From: an uncultured Oscillospiraceae bacterium
Lineage (GTDB): Bacteria; Bacillota; Clostridia; Oscillospirales; Acutalibacteraceae
NCBI GenBank assembly: GCA_900546265.1
Contig: URCA01000044.1
Coordinates: forward strand, 1-28,780
Length of the DNA: 28,780 bases
Direction of reading: 5' to 3'
The position numbers were made by a program, and so were the translations under genes. Shown here piece by piece: positions 1 through 7,421 of this stretch. The notes below the pieces were generated by a model. That model saw only the letters and a list, made by a program, of their open reading frames with translations. It ran no database searches and was not told the origin of the DNA. How positions within the stretch are numbered: position 1 is the first letter of the stretch; each line of letters opens with the position of its first letter.

Positions 1-50
1 GGCACACGCCCCTGTGCTGGCGCACAGGGCTTTGAGAACATTGAACCATG

Positions 51-77
51 CAAAACCGCAGCACATGCGGTTTTGTT
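51..77 (+). terminator. Hairpin terminator of an upstream unit
   Basis: A perfect 10-bp stem (51-60 with 66-75) encloses a 5-nt loop, and its right arm ends in TTTT followed by GTTG. It reads as an intrinsic terminator for a gene left of the window, and because the left arm begins CAAAA it could also work on the minus strand. A second 8-bp hairpin lies at 10-29. No convincing sigma-A promoter for sfsA was found between here and position 180. Confidence 0.5.
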
Positions 78-179
78 GGGGCCGCTGCGCGGCGTCAGGG
101 TGTAATATACCATCCGGAATGTTTCATAAAAATATACATACGGTCATCTTTGACGGACGGCCGGAAAGGACAATCTGCG

Positions 180-866
180 ATGCAGTACTCCAATGTGATC
201 CCGGGACGCTTCGTTTCCCGGCCCAACCGCTTCCTTGCACAGGTGAAAACCGCGGACGGCGTGCAAACCTGCCATGTGAAAAATACCGGACGCTGTGCCG
301 AGCTGCTGCTGCCCGGCGCTCCGGTATGGCTGCAGCGGTTCGGCACGGACGCAAAGCGCAAGACAAAATTCGACCTTATCGCCGTGCAGAAGGGCGCGCT
401 TCTGCTGAACATCGACAGCCAGGCGCCCAATGCGGCGGCACGGGAATTTCTGGCCTCCGGCGGGTTAGGCTGGATTCCCAGCGTACTGCGCCCCGAATAC
501 ACCTGGGGCGATTCCCGTTTTGACTTTTATTTGGAACACGGCGGGCGCCGGTGTCTTGCAGAGGTGAAGGGCGTCACGCTGGAGGAGGACGGCACAGCGC
601 TGTTCCCCGACGCGCCCACGCTGCGCGGCATAAAGCATCTGGAGGGCCTTTCACGCGCCGCGGCGCAGGGCTTTGCGTGCTGCGTGCTGTTCGTCGTTCA
701 ATTTTCTCCCGCAGCCGCCTTCGCGCCCAACCGGCGCACGCACCCTGCTTTCGCAGACGCCTTGCGCGCCGCACGGGACGCAGGAGTACGCGTACTGGCC
801 TACGACTGCGCCGTCACACCGGAGTCCATGGTCCTGCGCGCGCCCGTCCCCGTCACAGGGCTTTGA
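180..866 (+). CDS. sfsA: SfsA family DNA/RNA nuclease
   Basis: This 228-residue protein has the usual length and architecture of SfsA, named for sugar fermentation stimulation and now regarded as a DNA/RNA-binding nuclease of the PD-(D/E)xK type. An N-terminal OB-like part includes the family-typical HVKNTGRC stretch (residues 32-39). The nuclease core follows, with D115 in SRFDF and E128-V-K130 in AEVKGV as the likely metal-binding residues. The ATG at 180 is preferred because GAAAGGA lies about 10 nt upstream, while an in-frame ATG at 48 would add 44 residues unlike the family. The gene is monocistronic and converges on the solute-binding protein gene across a shared terminator. Confidence 0.93.
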   Translation: MQYSNVIPGRFVSRPNRFLAQVKTADGVQTCHVKNTGRCAELLLPGAPVWLQRFGTDAKRKTKFDLIAVQKGALLLNIDSQAPNAAAREFLASGGLGWIPSVLRPEYTWGDSRFDFYLEHGGRRCLAEVKGVTLEEDGTALFPDAPTLRGIKHLEGLSRAAAQGFACCVLFVVQFSPAAAFAPNRRTHPAFADALRAARDAGVRVLAYDCAVTPESMVLRAPVPVTGL

Positions 867-914
867 AAAACGCGCCGCCCATCAGCGTCCTCCCCGTCCC
901 TGCATCCGGACGGC

Positions 915-966
915 AAAAGCCCCGTCCCCAAAGGCCGTTCGGCCGCTGGGGGCGGGGCTGCTTTTT
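915..966. terminator. Bidirectional intrinsic terminator
   Basis: A GC-rich stem (about 918-930 with 948-959) around GGCCGTTCGGCC is flanked by AAAA on the left and CTTTTT on the right. It can therefore terminate sfsA rightward and the binding-protein gene leftward. Confidence 0.85.
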
Positions 967-1001
967 ATCCTTTATCCTGCGCCGTACACGATTTTTCGCG
1001 C

Positions 1002-2579
1002 TCAGACCGTTTTCTGCATGGTATAAGGCAGGATGCCCAGGAACAGGTTATACTGCACGCCGGACACATTGCTGTGCATGGCATAGACGTCCTGGTTCAC
1101 ATAGGTGGGGATGAGAGGCGCTTCGTCCAGCTCGATCTCCTGCATGCGCGCCCACATCTCCGCACGTTTTTCAACGTCCAGCTCGGAGCAGGAGGCCAGA
1201 TAAAGGCTCTCGCACTCATCATTCTGCCAGCCGGTATACATACCGTTGGTGATTGGGTTGTACACAATGAAAGACAATGCCAAGGCGCTGTCCGGGCCCG
1301 TGCGACCCAGATTGGTCAGGCCCACCTGATACTCGCCGTTTTTCTTCATGGCGGTAAGCGTGGCCGCGTCGTATTGGGTGACCTCCAGCGTCACGCCCGC
1401 CTGCGCCCACTGCTCCTTTAGAATGGCGGCGATCTGTGCCTCCGTGGTATTGCCGGAGGTGATGCTCAGCGTGAGCGTCAGGCCGTCGGCATAGCCCGCA
1501 TCCGCCAGCAGGGATTTCGCCTTTTCCACATCGTGGGTGTAGCCCTCCAGCCCGGTGTTGCGCAGCACGTCCAGATTGTCGGTAAAGGTGGTGACGCGCT
1601 GGGCGTACCCCTGGTTCGCGCCTACGATCAGATCATCCACATTGGTGGCATACGCCAGCGCCTGGCGCACTTCCTTGCTGGAGACCGCCTCAGCCTCCAC
1701 ATTGAAGCCGATGTAATTCACCGTTACGGTGTCAAAGGCTTCTACCTTATAGTTGCTGTCCGCGCTGAGCTGGGGCAGATTGTTGCGCGGCGTGCTCATC
1801 ATCAGGTCGATGTCGCCGTTCTGGAACTCCATCAGGCGGGTGGAATCATCCGCCACGACGGTCACCTTGATCTCCTCGGTAACAGCCTTGGACGGGTCGT
1901 AGTAATTGGGATTCTTTTTGAACAGCATGTACTGGTCTTTCACCCAGTCGGCAATATAATACGGGCCGCAGGTGACGAGGTCCTTATAGTCGCCGCTCTC
2001 GCCGCTGTCCTTCTGGACAATGGCGCAGCAGGGCATTGTGAAATTGGACAGGAAGTCCGGCGTCGGGGCCTTCAGCGTCACAACGACCGTCGTGTCGTCG
2101 GGGCATTCAATGCCCGCGATGGCCGTCAGAAAGCCCGCGAAGATGGATTTTTCCGGGTCGATGGCACGGTTGAGAGAATACAGGATATCCTCTGCCGTAA
2201 CAGCGTCGCCATTGTAGAATTTCAGCCCGTCGCGCAGATGGAAGGTGTACGTCAGGCCGTCCTCGGAAACGTCCCAGCTCTCGGCCAAAGCGCCCTCGAT
2301 GGCGGTGCCGTCATTGGCCGGAAACACAAGGCCTTCAAAGTTCCAGGCCACAGTCATCAGGTCCGTGGCGTTGGAGGTCTGCGTCGGGTCCACAAGAGCG
2401 GCGTCCTTATTGCGTGCAACGACGATCTGCTGCGCAATGCCCGCGTCCGCCGCGCCGGAGGAGGCGGACGCCGCACCCGAGGCCGCCGCGCCGCCGGAGG
2501 AGGCGGGCGCGCCGCCGCAGCCGGCAAGGCCCGCTGCCAGCAGGGCCGCCGCCAAAAGGCTGGCGATCAATTTTTTCAT
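1002..2579 (-). CDS. ABC transporter substrate-binding lipoprotein, peptide/nickel (SBP_bac_5) family
   Basis: The 525-residue product is a family 5 extracellular solute-binding protein that would capture peptides outside the cell and deliver them to the permeases encoded at 3528-5340. It opens with MKKLIASLL, a hydrophobic helix and a lipobox (LAGC, acylated C21), then an Ala/Ser/Gly-rich tether at about residues 22-48. The mature part has the family landmarks WNFEGLV and ESWDVSEDGLTYTFHLRDGLKFYNGD. The start is set by GGAG at 2589-2592 and by the signal peptide; a longer frame upstream is not coding. The gene is divergent from the regulator and has its own consensus promoter with an operator-like box. 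The adjacent epimerase suggests di- or oligopeptides, but the substrate is inferred. Confidence 0.93.
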   Translation of the reverse strand: MKKLIASLLAAALLAAGLAGCGGAPASSGGAAASGAASASSGAADAGIAQQIVVARNKDAALVDPTQTSNATDLMTVAWNFEGLVFPANDGTAIEGALAESWDVSEDGLTYTFHLRDGLKFYNGDAVTAEDILYSLNRAIDPEKSIFAGFLTAIAGIECPDDTTVVVTLKAPTPDFLSNFTMPCCAIVQKDSGESGDYKDLVTCGPYYIADWVKDQYMLFKKNPNYYDPSKAVTEEIKVTVVADDSTRLMEFQNGDIDLMMSTPRNNLPQLSADSNYKVEAFDTVTVNYIGFNVEAEAVSSKEVRQALAYATNVDDLIVGANQGYAQRVTTFTDNLDVLRNTGLEGYTHDVEKAKSLLADAGYADGLTLTLSITSGNTTEAQIAAILKEQWAQAGVTLEVTQYDAATLTAMKKNGEYQVGLTNLGRTGPDSALALSFIVYNPITNGMYTGWQNDECESLYLASCSELDVEKRAEMWARMQEIELDEAPLIPTYVNQDVYAMHSNVSGVQYNLFLGILPYTMQKTV

Positions 2580-2656
2580 ATTGAAAACTCCTTCACAAGT
2601 TTTTTCTTCCCCGCGCCCGGCCCCACCCTGTTCCTGCCGTAAGCGCTTGTTTTTTA

Positions 2657-2668
2657 ACTGGAAGTTAA
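2657..2668. promoter_or_regulatory. Operator-like box, copy 1
   Basis: ACTGGAAGTTAA lies over the predicted transcription start of the binding-protein promoter. It differs by one base from the box at 3421-3432, which has the same position relative to the permease promoter. TTAACT at 2655-2660 and AGTTAA at 2663-2668 also form an inverted repeat. The neighbouring XRE-cupin protein is the natural candidate to bind both sites. Confidence 0.55.
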
Positions 2669-2673
2669 GCCAA

Positions 2674-2702
2674 ATTATAAATCTCCGGCTGCGCCCTGTC
2701 AA
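2674..2702 (-). promoter_or_regulatory. Consensus sigma-A promoter of the binding-protein gene
   Basis: On the minus strand TTGACA (2697-2702) and TATAAT (2674-2679) are separated by 17 bp, an exact match to consensus. Initiation is predicted near 2667, about 90 nt before the start codon and inside the operator-like box. Confidence 0.85.
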
Positions 2703-2755
2703 TAGAAAATATGTATAAAGATACTCTTTTTTGTTTTTGAATGCAAAATCGGGGC

Positions 2756-2784
2756 TTGCAAAACGCCGCCGCATCCCGTACAAT
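2756..2784 (+). promoter_or_regulatory. Promoter of the XRE-cupin regulator
   Basis: TTGCAA (2756-2761), a 17-bp spacer and TACAAT (2779-2784). The predicted start near 2791 leaves a leader of about 17 nt before the ATG at 2808. It lacks the operator-like box present at the two transporter promoters. Confidence 0.7.
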
Positions 2785-2807
2785 ATCGGTGAAACGAGGT
2801 GCATGTT

Positions 2808-3389
2808 ATGCTGGAATCCATCCGCGAGCTGCGGCGCCGGAAAAACTTCACTCTGCGCCAGCTCAGTGAAAAAACAGGGTATACCGTCAGCTTCCTTTCC
2901 CAGCTGGAGCGCGGCATCAAAAACCCGTCTCTGGACGCGCTGCGGGCCATTGCGCAGGCGCTGGACGTCTCGCTTGTGAGCCTGATGAACAATTCCGATT
3001 ACACGGCCGGAAGCCGCGGCGAAACCGGCGACGACGCCGGAGAGAGCGGCTTTTGCGTGCTGCCGCCGGACGGCCGGCGCACAATGCCCATTGATCTTCC
3101 GGGCGTCCGCTACCAGCTTTTGAACGCGCAGCAGCTTGCCCCGGGCCACGCGGGCGACGTGACGATGGTGCTGTGCACGCTGCAGCCCGGCTGCTCCTCC
3201 AGCGGCAAAATGGTGAGCCACCTTTACACCGAGGTATGCTTTGTCATCGCGGGGCGCATCCGCGCGCTGCGCGCGGGCGGCGAGGAGCTGCTCGGCCCGG
3301 GAGACACCATCCGCGTGACGCCCGGCGTGCTGCATGATTTTTACAACGTGGGCGATGCGCCCGCTGTTGTACTGGCCGTTACATTTTAG
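2808..3389 (+). CDS. XRE family regulator with C-terminal cupin domain
   Basis: This 193-residue protein has a helix-turn-helix at residues 1-60 (LRQLSEKTGYTVSFLSQLERGIKNPS region) and a small beta-barrel sensor of the cupin_2 type at about 110-193 (HLYTEVCFVIAGRIRAL, then LGPGDTIRVTPGVLHDFYN). The fold is that of regulators such as PuuR and SutR, where the cupin binds a small effector. ATG 2808 is chosen because GAGGTG ends 6-7 nt upstream; a GTG at 2799 would overlap that sequence. Its place between the divergent binding-protein gene and the permease operon, both bearing the same 12-bp box, makes it the likely local regulator. The ligand is unknown and may be an imported peptide or its product. 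Confidence 0.88.
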   Translation: MLESIRELRRRKNFTLRQLSEKTGYTVSFLSQLERGIKNPSLDALRAIAQALDVSLVSLMNNSDYTAGSRGETGDDAGESGFCVLPPDGRRTMPIDLPGVRYQLLNAQQLAPGHAGDVTMVLCTLQPGCSSSGKMVSHLYTEVCFVIAGRIRALRAGGEELLGPGDTIRVTPGVLHDFYNVGDAPAVVLAVTF

Positions 3390-3390
3390 C

Positions 3391-3418
3391 TTGACAATTG
3401 GTTTGCGTTTGCTATAAT
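3391..3418 (+). promoter_or_regulatory. Near-consensus promoter of the permease-ATPase-epimerase operon
   Basis: TTGACA (3391-3396) and TATAAT (3413-3418) are separated by 16 bp, just after the regulator's stop codon. Initiation is predicted near 3425, giving a leader of about 100 nt that contains the operator-like box and a terminator-like hairpin. Confidence 0.85.
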
Positions 3419-3420
3419 TT

Positions 3421-3432
3421 ACTGTAAGTTAA
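3421..3432. promoter_or_regulatory. Operator-like box, copy 2
   Basis: ACTGTAAGTTAA begins two bases after the -10 element and overlaps the predicted start, as expected for a repressor site. It continues into the 10-bp palindrome AAGTTAACTT (3426-3435). It matches the box at 2657-2668 in 11 of 12 positions. Confidence 0.55.
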
Positions 3433-3468
3433 CTTTGTCGCATTAAAGCGGAAAAGAGCGATCCAATT

Positions 3469-3511
3469 GCGAAGGCTCTCCGACGGCGGAGGGCTTTCGC
3501 ATATCTTTTTT
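3469..3511 (+). terminator. Terminator-like hairpin in the operon leader (possible attenuator)
   Basis: A 14-bp stem (3469-3482 with 3487-3500, two G-T wobbles) with loop ACGG is followed by ATATC and six T residues (3506-3511). It sits between the strong promoter and the first permease ribosome-binding site (GGGGGAG, 3515-3521), so transcripts must pass it. It could be an attenuator. It could also terminate read-through from the regulator gene, but the promoter lies upstream of the hairpin, which favours attenuation. No T-box or known riboswitch core was recognised. Confidence 0.5.
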
Positions 3512-3527
3512 GTCGGGGGAGATGTCC

Positions 3528-4469
3528 GTGAAAGAAATCAATTACATTTTAAAGCGGGTGCTGCAGATGATCCCGGTGCTGCTGCTGGTGATGGTGCTGA
3601 TCTTCGCGCTGATCCGCTTTATCCCGGGCGACCCGGCCGACGTGATGCTCGGCGCGCGCGCCACCGAAGAATCACGCGCCATGCTCCATGCCAAGATGGG
3701 CATCGACAAGCCCATCTATGAGCAGTTTTTCCTGTTTATGAAAAACTGCCTGCGGCTGGATTTCGGGGAATCCATCCTCAGCGGCGAGCCTGTTTCGCAG
3801 ATCCTGGCGCGCCGCTTTCAGGTGACGGCCTCGCTCACGGGCATGACGGCCCTGTTCACGATGCTGCTGGCGCTGCCCATCGGTTATTTTTCGGGTGTGA
3901 ACAAGCACAACGCCGCCGGAAAGGCCATAAATACCTCGGCGCTGGTCGTCATGGCGGTGCCTGCGTTCTGGGTCGGCATCCTTCTGATGTATTTCTTCGG
4001 GCTGAAGCTGCACTGGTTTCCCATCTCCGGCTGGGGCGATACCTTCGGCGAACATGTGTGGTCCCTCATCCTGCCGGCGTTCACGCAGTCGCTGGGCATC
4101 TCGGCGCTGCTCATCCGCAATATGCAGAACGAGGTGGCGCAGATTTTCACCATCGACTATGTGGATTTTGCCCGCAGCAAGGGCCTTGCACCCATGCGCG
4201 TGCGCGTGTGGTACATCCTGCGCAACGTAATGATCTCCACCACCACGCTTTTTTCCATCGGCATCGCCAGCATGCTGGGCGGCAGCGTCATCATCGAAAC
4301 GGTGTTCTCTCTGCCGGGGCTCGGCTCACTGATCATGTCCAGCATCCTGGCACGGGATTACCCCGCCGTACAGGGCTGCGTTATCCTGTTTGCCGTTATC
4401 ATCATGGCGGTGAACCTGCTCACCGATATTTTGTATTCCGTGCTTGACCCCCGCGTCAAGCTGCAGTAA
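3528..4469 (+). CDS. ABC transporter permease, DppB/OppB type
   Basis: This 313-residue inner-membrane protein is one half of the peptide transport channel. A first membrane helix near residues 12-32 is followed by the IRFIPGDPADVMLG motif of DppB-type permeases, a periplasmic loop, then five more helices. The cytoplasmic EAA loop that contacts the ATPases reads DYVDFARSKGLAPMRVRVW. GTG 3528 is preferred because GGGGGAG ends exactly 6 nt before it; an ATG at 3522 abuts the Shine-Dalgarno sequence with no spacer. It is the first gene of an operon running to 8498, and the next gene follows after 13 nt. Confidence 0.92.
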   Translation: MKEINYILKRVLQMIPVLLLVMVLIFALIRFIPGDPADVMLGARATEESRAMLHAKMGIDKPIYEQFFLFMKNCLRLDFGESILSGEPVSQILARRFQVTASLTGMTALFTMLLALPIGYFSGVNKHNAAGKAINTSALVVMAVPAFWVGILLMYFFGLKLHWFPISGWGDTFGEHVWSLILPAFTQSLGISALLIRNMQNEVAQIFTIDYVDFARSKGLAPMRVRVWYILRNVMISTTTLFSIGIASMLGGSVIIETVFSLPGLGSLIMSSILARDYPAVQGCVILFAVIIMAVNLLTDILYSVLDPRVKLQ

Positions 4470-4482
4470 AGGAGGCGCACAG

Positions 4483-5340
4483 ATGCAGGCAGAAGCTGTA
4501 AAAGTAACGCAGCGGCGCACCGTATGGAACGTGCTTCGCCGCAACCTTTCGCTCACCGCAGGGTGCTTGATCCTGCTTTGCGTGGTGTTCACGGCGCTGT
4601 TTCCGGGGCTCATCGCAAGCCAATCCCCCACAGACCAGAACCTCACGGCCATGCTGGCCGCGCCTTCGGCCGAGCACATCTGGGGCACCGACGAGCTGGG
4701 GCGCGATATTTTCGCCCGTGTCATCTGGGGGACCCGGTATGACCTCGTCATCGGCCTGGCTGCCGCCAGCGTCCCGTTTATCGTGGGCACGCTCATCGGT
4801 CTTTTCACGGCCTACTTCGGCGGCATCCTGGACACGCTTTTCATGCGCCTTGTGGACGTGATGATGTCCTTCCCCGTCATCGTCCTCATCATCGCCATCG
4901 TGGCGGTGCTGGGGCCCGGCATCGGCAATATGTACCTGGCCATGTGGCTGGTGGGATGGACGAGCTACGCGCGCCTAGTGCGCAGCGCCGTCATGGTGGA
5001 AAAAAACGCTGAATATGTGCAGGCCGCGCGTACGCTGGGCTATTCCCACCTGCGCATCCTGTTCCGGCATATTCTTCCCAACGTCATCTCCGGCGCCATC
5101 GTATACGCGGTTTCAGACATATTGATGTGCATGCTCATGGGTGCGGGGCTCAGCTTTCTGGGCGTTGGCGTACAGCCCCCCACCCCGGAGTGGGGCGCCA
5201 TTATTTCGGGCGGCCGTTCCTTTTTGTTCAACGCGCCGTGGATCAGCATTTTTCCCGGCATCTTCCTGGCCGTCACGGGCGTGGGGCTCAGCCTTTTGGG
5301 CGACGGTCTTGCAAAGTTTTTCCAAGTAAAGGGGCATTGA
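4483..5340 (+). CDS. ABC transporter permease, DppC/OppC type
   Basis: This 285-residue protein is the second permease subunit. It has an N-terminal OppC_N region (RRTVWNVLRRNLSLTAGCLILL), the HIWGTDELGRDIFARVIWGTR signature of DppC-type proteins at about residues 65-86, and five further helices. The EAA loop is EYVQAARTLGYSHLRILFRHILPN in two contiguous parts. ATG 4483 has GGAGG 7 nt upstream. The stop codon is followed one base later by the ATG of the first ATPase, so translation is probably coupled. Confidence 0.93.
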   Translation: MQAEAVKVTQRRTVWNVLRRNLSLTAGCLILLCVVFTALFPGLIASQSPTDQNLTAMLAAPSAEHIWGTDELGRDIFARVIWGTRYDLVIGLAAASVPFIVGTLIGLFTAYFGGILDTLFMRLVDVMMSFPVIVLIIAIVAVLGPGIGNMYLAMWLVGWTSYARLVRSAVMVEKNAEYVQAARTLGYSHLRILFRHILPNVISGAIVYAVSDILMCMLMGAGLSFLGVGVQPPTPEWGAIISGGRSFLFNAPWISIFPGIFLAVTGVGLSLLGDGLAKFFQVKGH

Positions 5341-5341
5341 C

Positions 5342-6346
5342 ATGGATAAACCTGTATTGCTCGAAGTCAAGGACCTGAAAACCTATTTCTATTCCGGCAA
5401 ACACGCGCTCAAGGCCGTGGACGGTGTAAGCTTTTCCATTCAGGAGGGCGAGGTGTTCGGTCTCGTGGGCGAGAGCGGCAGCGGCAAGAGCATCACCTGC
5501 AAATCCCTCATCGGGCTCATCCACCGCCCGGGGCGCATCGCGGGGGGCAGCATCCGCTACCGCGGGCAGGAGCTTGCGGGCCTTTCCGAAAAGGCGCTCA
5601 CCGCCGTGCGCGGCAAAGAGATCGGCATGATCTTCCAGGAGCCGATGGTGGCGCTGAACCCGGTGCTGCGCATCGGCCAGCAGATAACGGAATCCTTCAA
5701 GGACCCCGGGCTTTCCGGCGAGGAAAAGCACGCCCGTGCCGTGGAGCTGCTGCGGCGCGTGGGCATTCCCAACCCGGAGCAGCGCATGCGGGAATATCCG
5801 CACCAGTTCTCCGGCGGAATGCGCCAGCGCGTGGTCATTGCCATCGCGCTGGCCTCCAACCCCAAGCTGCTGCTGGCGGATGAACCGACCACGGCGCTGG
5901 ATGTGACCATCCAGGCCCAGATCCTGCAGCTGCTGCGGGAGCTGAAGGACGAATACGGCATGGCCATGGTGCTTGTGACGCACAACCTGGGCGTGGCCGC
6001 GCAGATCTGCGACCGCATCGCGGTGATGTACGGCGGTCATATCATGGAGCTTGGCCCCACGCGGGAACTGTTCGCACACCCGCAGAACCCGTATACCCGC
6101 GGCCTGTTGGCCTCGCTGCCCGTGAATAAACGCAAGGGCGAGCCGCTCTCCGCCATACCGGGCACGCCGCCGAATCTGGGCGAGATGCCCGTGGGCTGCC
6201 CGTTTGCCCCACGGTGCGCGCGGGCGCAGGACGTGTGCTTCAGCCAGCCTCCCGCCGAGCGGGAGGTCGGCCCCGGCCACACCTGCCGCTGCCATTTCGC
6301 GGACGGCCCCTGCCGAGAGGAGGATGACTGTGGAAAACCGCAATAA
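5342..6346 (+). CDS. Peptide ABC transporter ATP-binding protein, DppD type
   Basis: This 334-residue ATPase energises the transporter as a heterodimer with the next gene product. It shows Walker A GESGSGKS (residues 43-50), Q-loop FQEP (98-101), ABC signature FSGGM (156-160), Walker B LLLADEP with D180-E181, and the H-loop in VTHNLG. The C-terminal oligo_HPY domain carries C286, C292, C299 and C315, the four-cysteine pattern that binds an iron-sulfur cluster in DppD-type ATPases. The start ATG lies one base after the preceding stop. Its 3' end overlaps the next gene by 17 nt. Confidence 0.94.
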   Translation: MDKPVLLEVKDLKTYFYSGKHALKAVDGVSFSIQEGEVFGLVGESGSGKSITCKSLIGLIHRPGRIAGGSIRYRGQELAGLSEKALTAVRGKEIGMIFQEPMVALNPVLRIGQQITESFKDPGLSGEEKHARAVELLRRVGIPNPEQRMREYPHQFSGGMRQRVVIAIALASNPKLLLADEPTTALDVTIQAQILQLLRELKDEYGMAMVLVTHNLGVAAQICDRIAVMYGGHIMELGPTRELFAHPQNPYTRGLLASLPVNKRKGEPLSAIPGTPPNLGEMPVGCPFAPRCARAQDVCFSQPPAEREVGPGHTCRCHFADGPCREEDDCGKPQ

Positions 6347-7364
6347 CGCACAAGAGCCCCTGCTGCAGGTGCGCGGGCTGAGCCTGCGCTTTCCCGTAAA
6401 GCAAGGCCTGCTGGACATCCTGATGCGCCGCCCCCAGCAGGCGGTGACGGCCGTGGACGATGTGGACCTTGCTATCTACCCGGGTGAATGCCTGGGCCTT
6501 GTGGGCGAAAGCGGCTGCGGCAAAAGCACGCTGGCCAAAACCATTATCCGCATTTACGACCCGGACGCCGGAACTGTGACGCTGGACGGCGTGGATTTCA
6601 CCGCGCTGAAGGGCAAACGCCTGCAGGCCGCGCGCCGCAGCGTGCAGATGGTATTTCAGGACCCATACTCCTCGCTGAACCCGCGCATGAGCGTGGGCGC
6701 CATGCTCAAAGAAGTATTGCAGGTGCATCATGTGTGCCCGAAGGACGAAATGGACGCCCGTGTGGCGGCTCTGCTGGAGATGGTGGGCCTTGCGCCGGAC
6801 GCCGCACAGCGCAGCCCCGGTGAATTTTCCGGCGGCCAGCGCCAGCGCATCGGCATCGCCCGCACGCTGGCCCTGCAGCCCAAGCTGCTCATCGCGGACG
6901 AGGCGGTCTCCGCCCTGGACGTCTCCGTGCAGGCACAGATCATCAACCTGCTGGAGGAGCTGCAGAAAAGCCTGCATCTGACGATGCTGTTCATCTCCCA
7001 TGATCTTTCCGTGGTGCGCTGCATGACAGACCGCGCTGTGGTGATGTACCTGGGCAAGATCATGGAAATGGGCCCCACGGAACACCTGTTCGGCGCGCCC
7101 GCCCACCCCTACACGCGCAACCTCATCGACGCCGTGCCCGAGCCGGATCCCGACTGTCCGCCCAAAGAGAGCACGATGATCGGCGAGCCGCCCAGCCCCA
7201 TGGATATCCCCGGCGGATGCCGGTTCCATCCGCGCTGTCCCTATGCAAAAAACGTGTGCCGCCGCGCTCAGCCCGAACTCACGGACCTGGGCGGCGGACA
7301 TTTTGCGGCCTGCCATTTCCCCTATGCGTGCGCTGGGGCGCCGCAGACGGAAGCTGAACAATAA
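6330..7364 (+). CDS. Peptide ABC transporter ATP-binding protein, DppF type
   Basis: This 344-residue partner ATPase has Walker A GESGCGKS (residues 59-66), signature FSGGQ (166-170), Walker B with D190-E191 followed by AVSALD, and the H-loop ISHDLS. A C-terminal oligo_HPY region again carries a cysteine cluster (CRFHPRCPYAKNVC). GTG 6330 has GAGAGGAGG ending 6 nt before it, whereas the ATG at 6324 touches the Shine-Dalgarno sequence, so the GTG is preferred; the two differ by two residues. The gene overlaps the 3' end of the preceding ATPase, a sign of translational coupling. Confidence 0.93.
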   Translation: MENRNNAQEPLLQVRGLSLRFPVKQGLLDILMRRPQQAVTAVDDVDLAIYPGECLGLVGESGCGKSTLAKTIIRIYDPDAGTVTLDGVDFTALKGKRLQAARRSVQMVFQDPYSSLNPRMSVGAMLKEVLQVHHVCPKDEMDARVAALLEMVGLAPDAAQRSPGEFSGGQRQRIGIARTLALQPKLLIADEAVSALDVSVQAQIINLLEELQKSLHLTMLFISHDLSVVRCMTDRAVVMYLGKIMEMGPTEHLFGAPAHPYTRNLIDAVPEPDPDCPPKESTMIGEPPSPMDIPGGCRFHPRCPYAKNVCRRAQPELTDLGGGHFAACHFPYACAGAPQTEAEQ

Positions 7365-7371
7365 GACCGCC

Positions 7372-7387
7372 CCGCGGCGCGCCGCGG
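7372..7387. repeat. Perfect 16-bp GC palindrome between ATPase and epimerase genes
   Basis: CCGCGGCGCGCCGCGG lies in the 57-nt gap between the second ATPase and the epimerase. It has no T-tract, so it may be an RNA stability or processing element that sets the epimerase apart from the transporter genes. Confidence 0.5.
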
Positions 7388-7421
7388 CCCGGACAATGAA
7401 TATGGGAAAGGAACATCTATT

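Noticed and set aside
2580..3335. N-terminal extension of the binding-protein frame
   Set aside because: It is antisense to the XRE-cupin gene and precedes a perfect lipoprotein signal peptide and the promoter of the gene.
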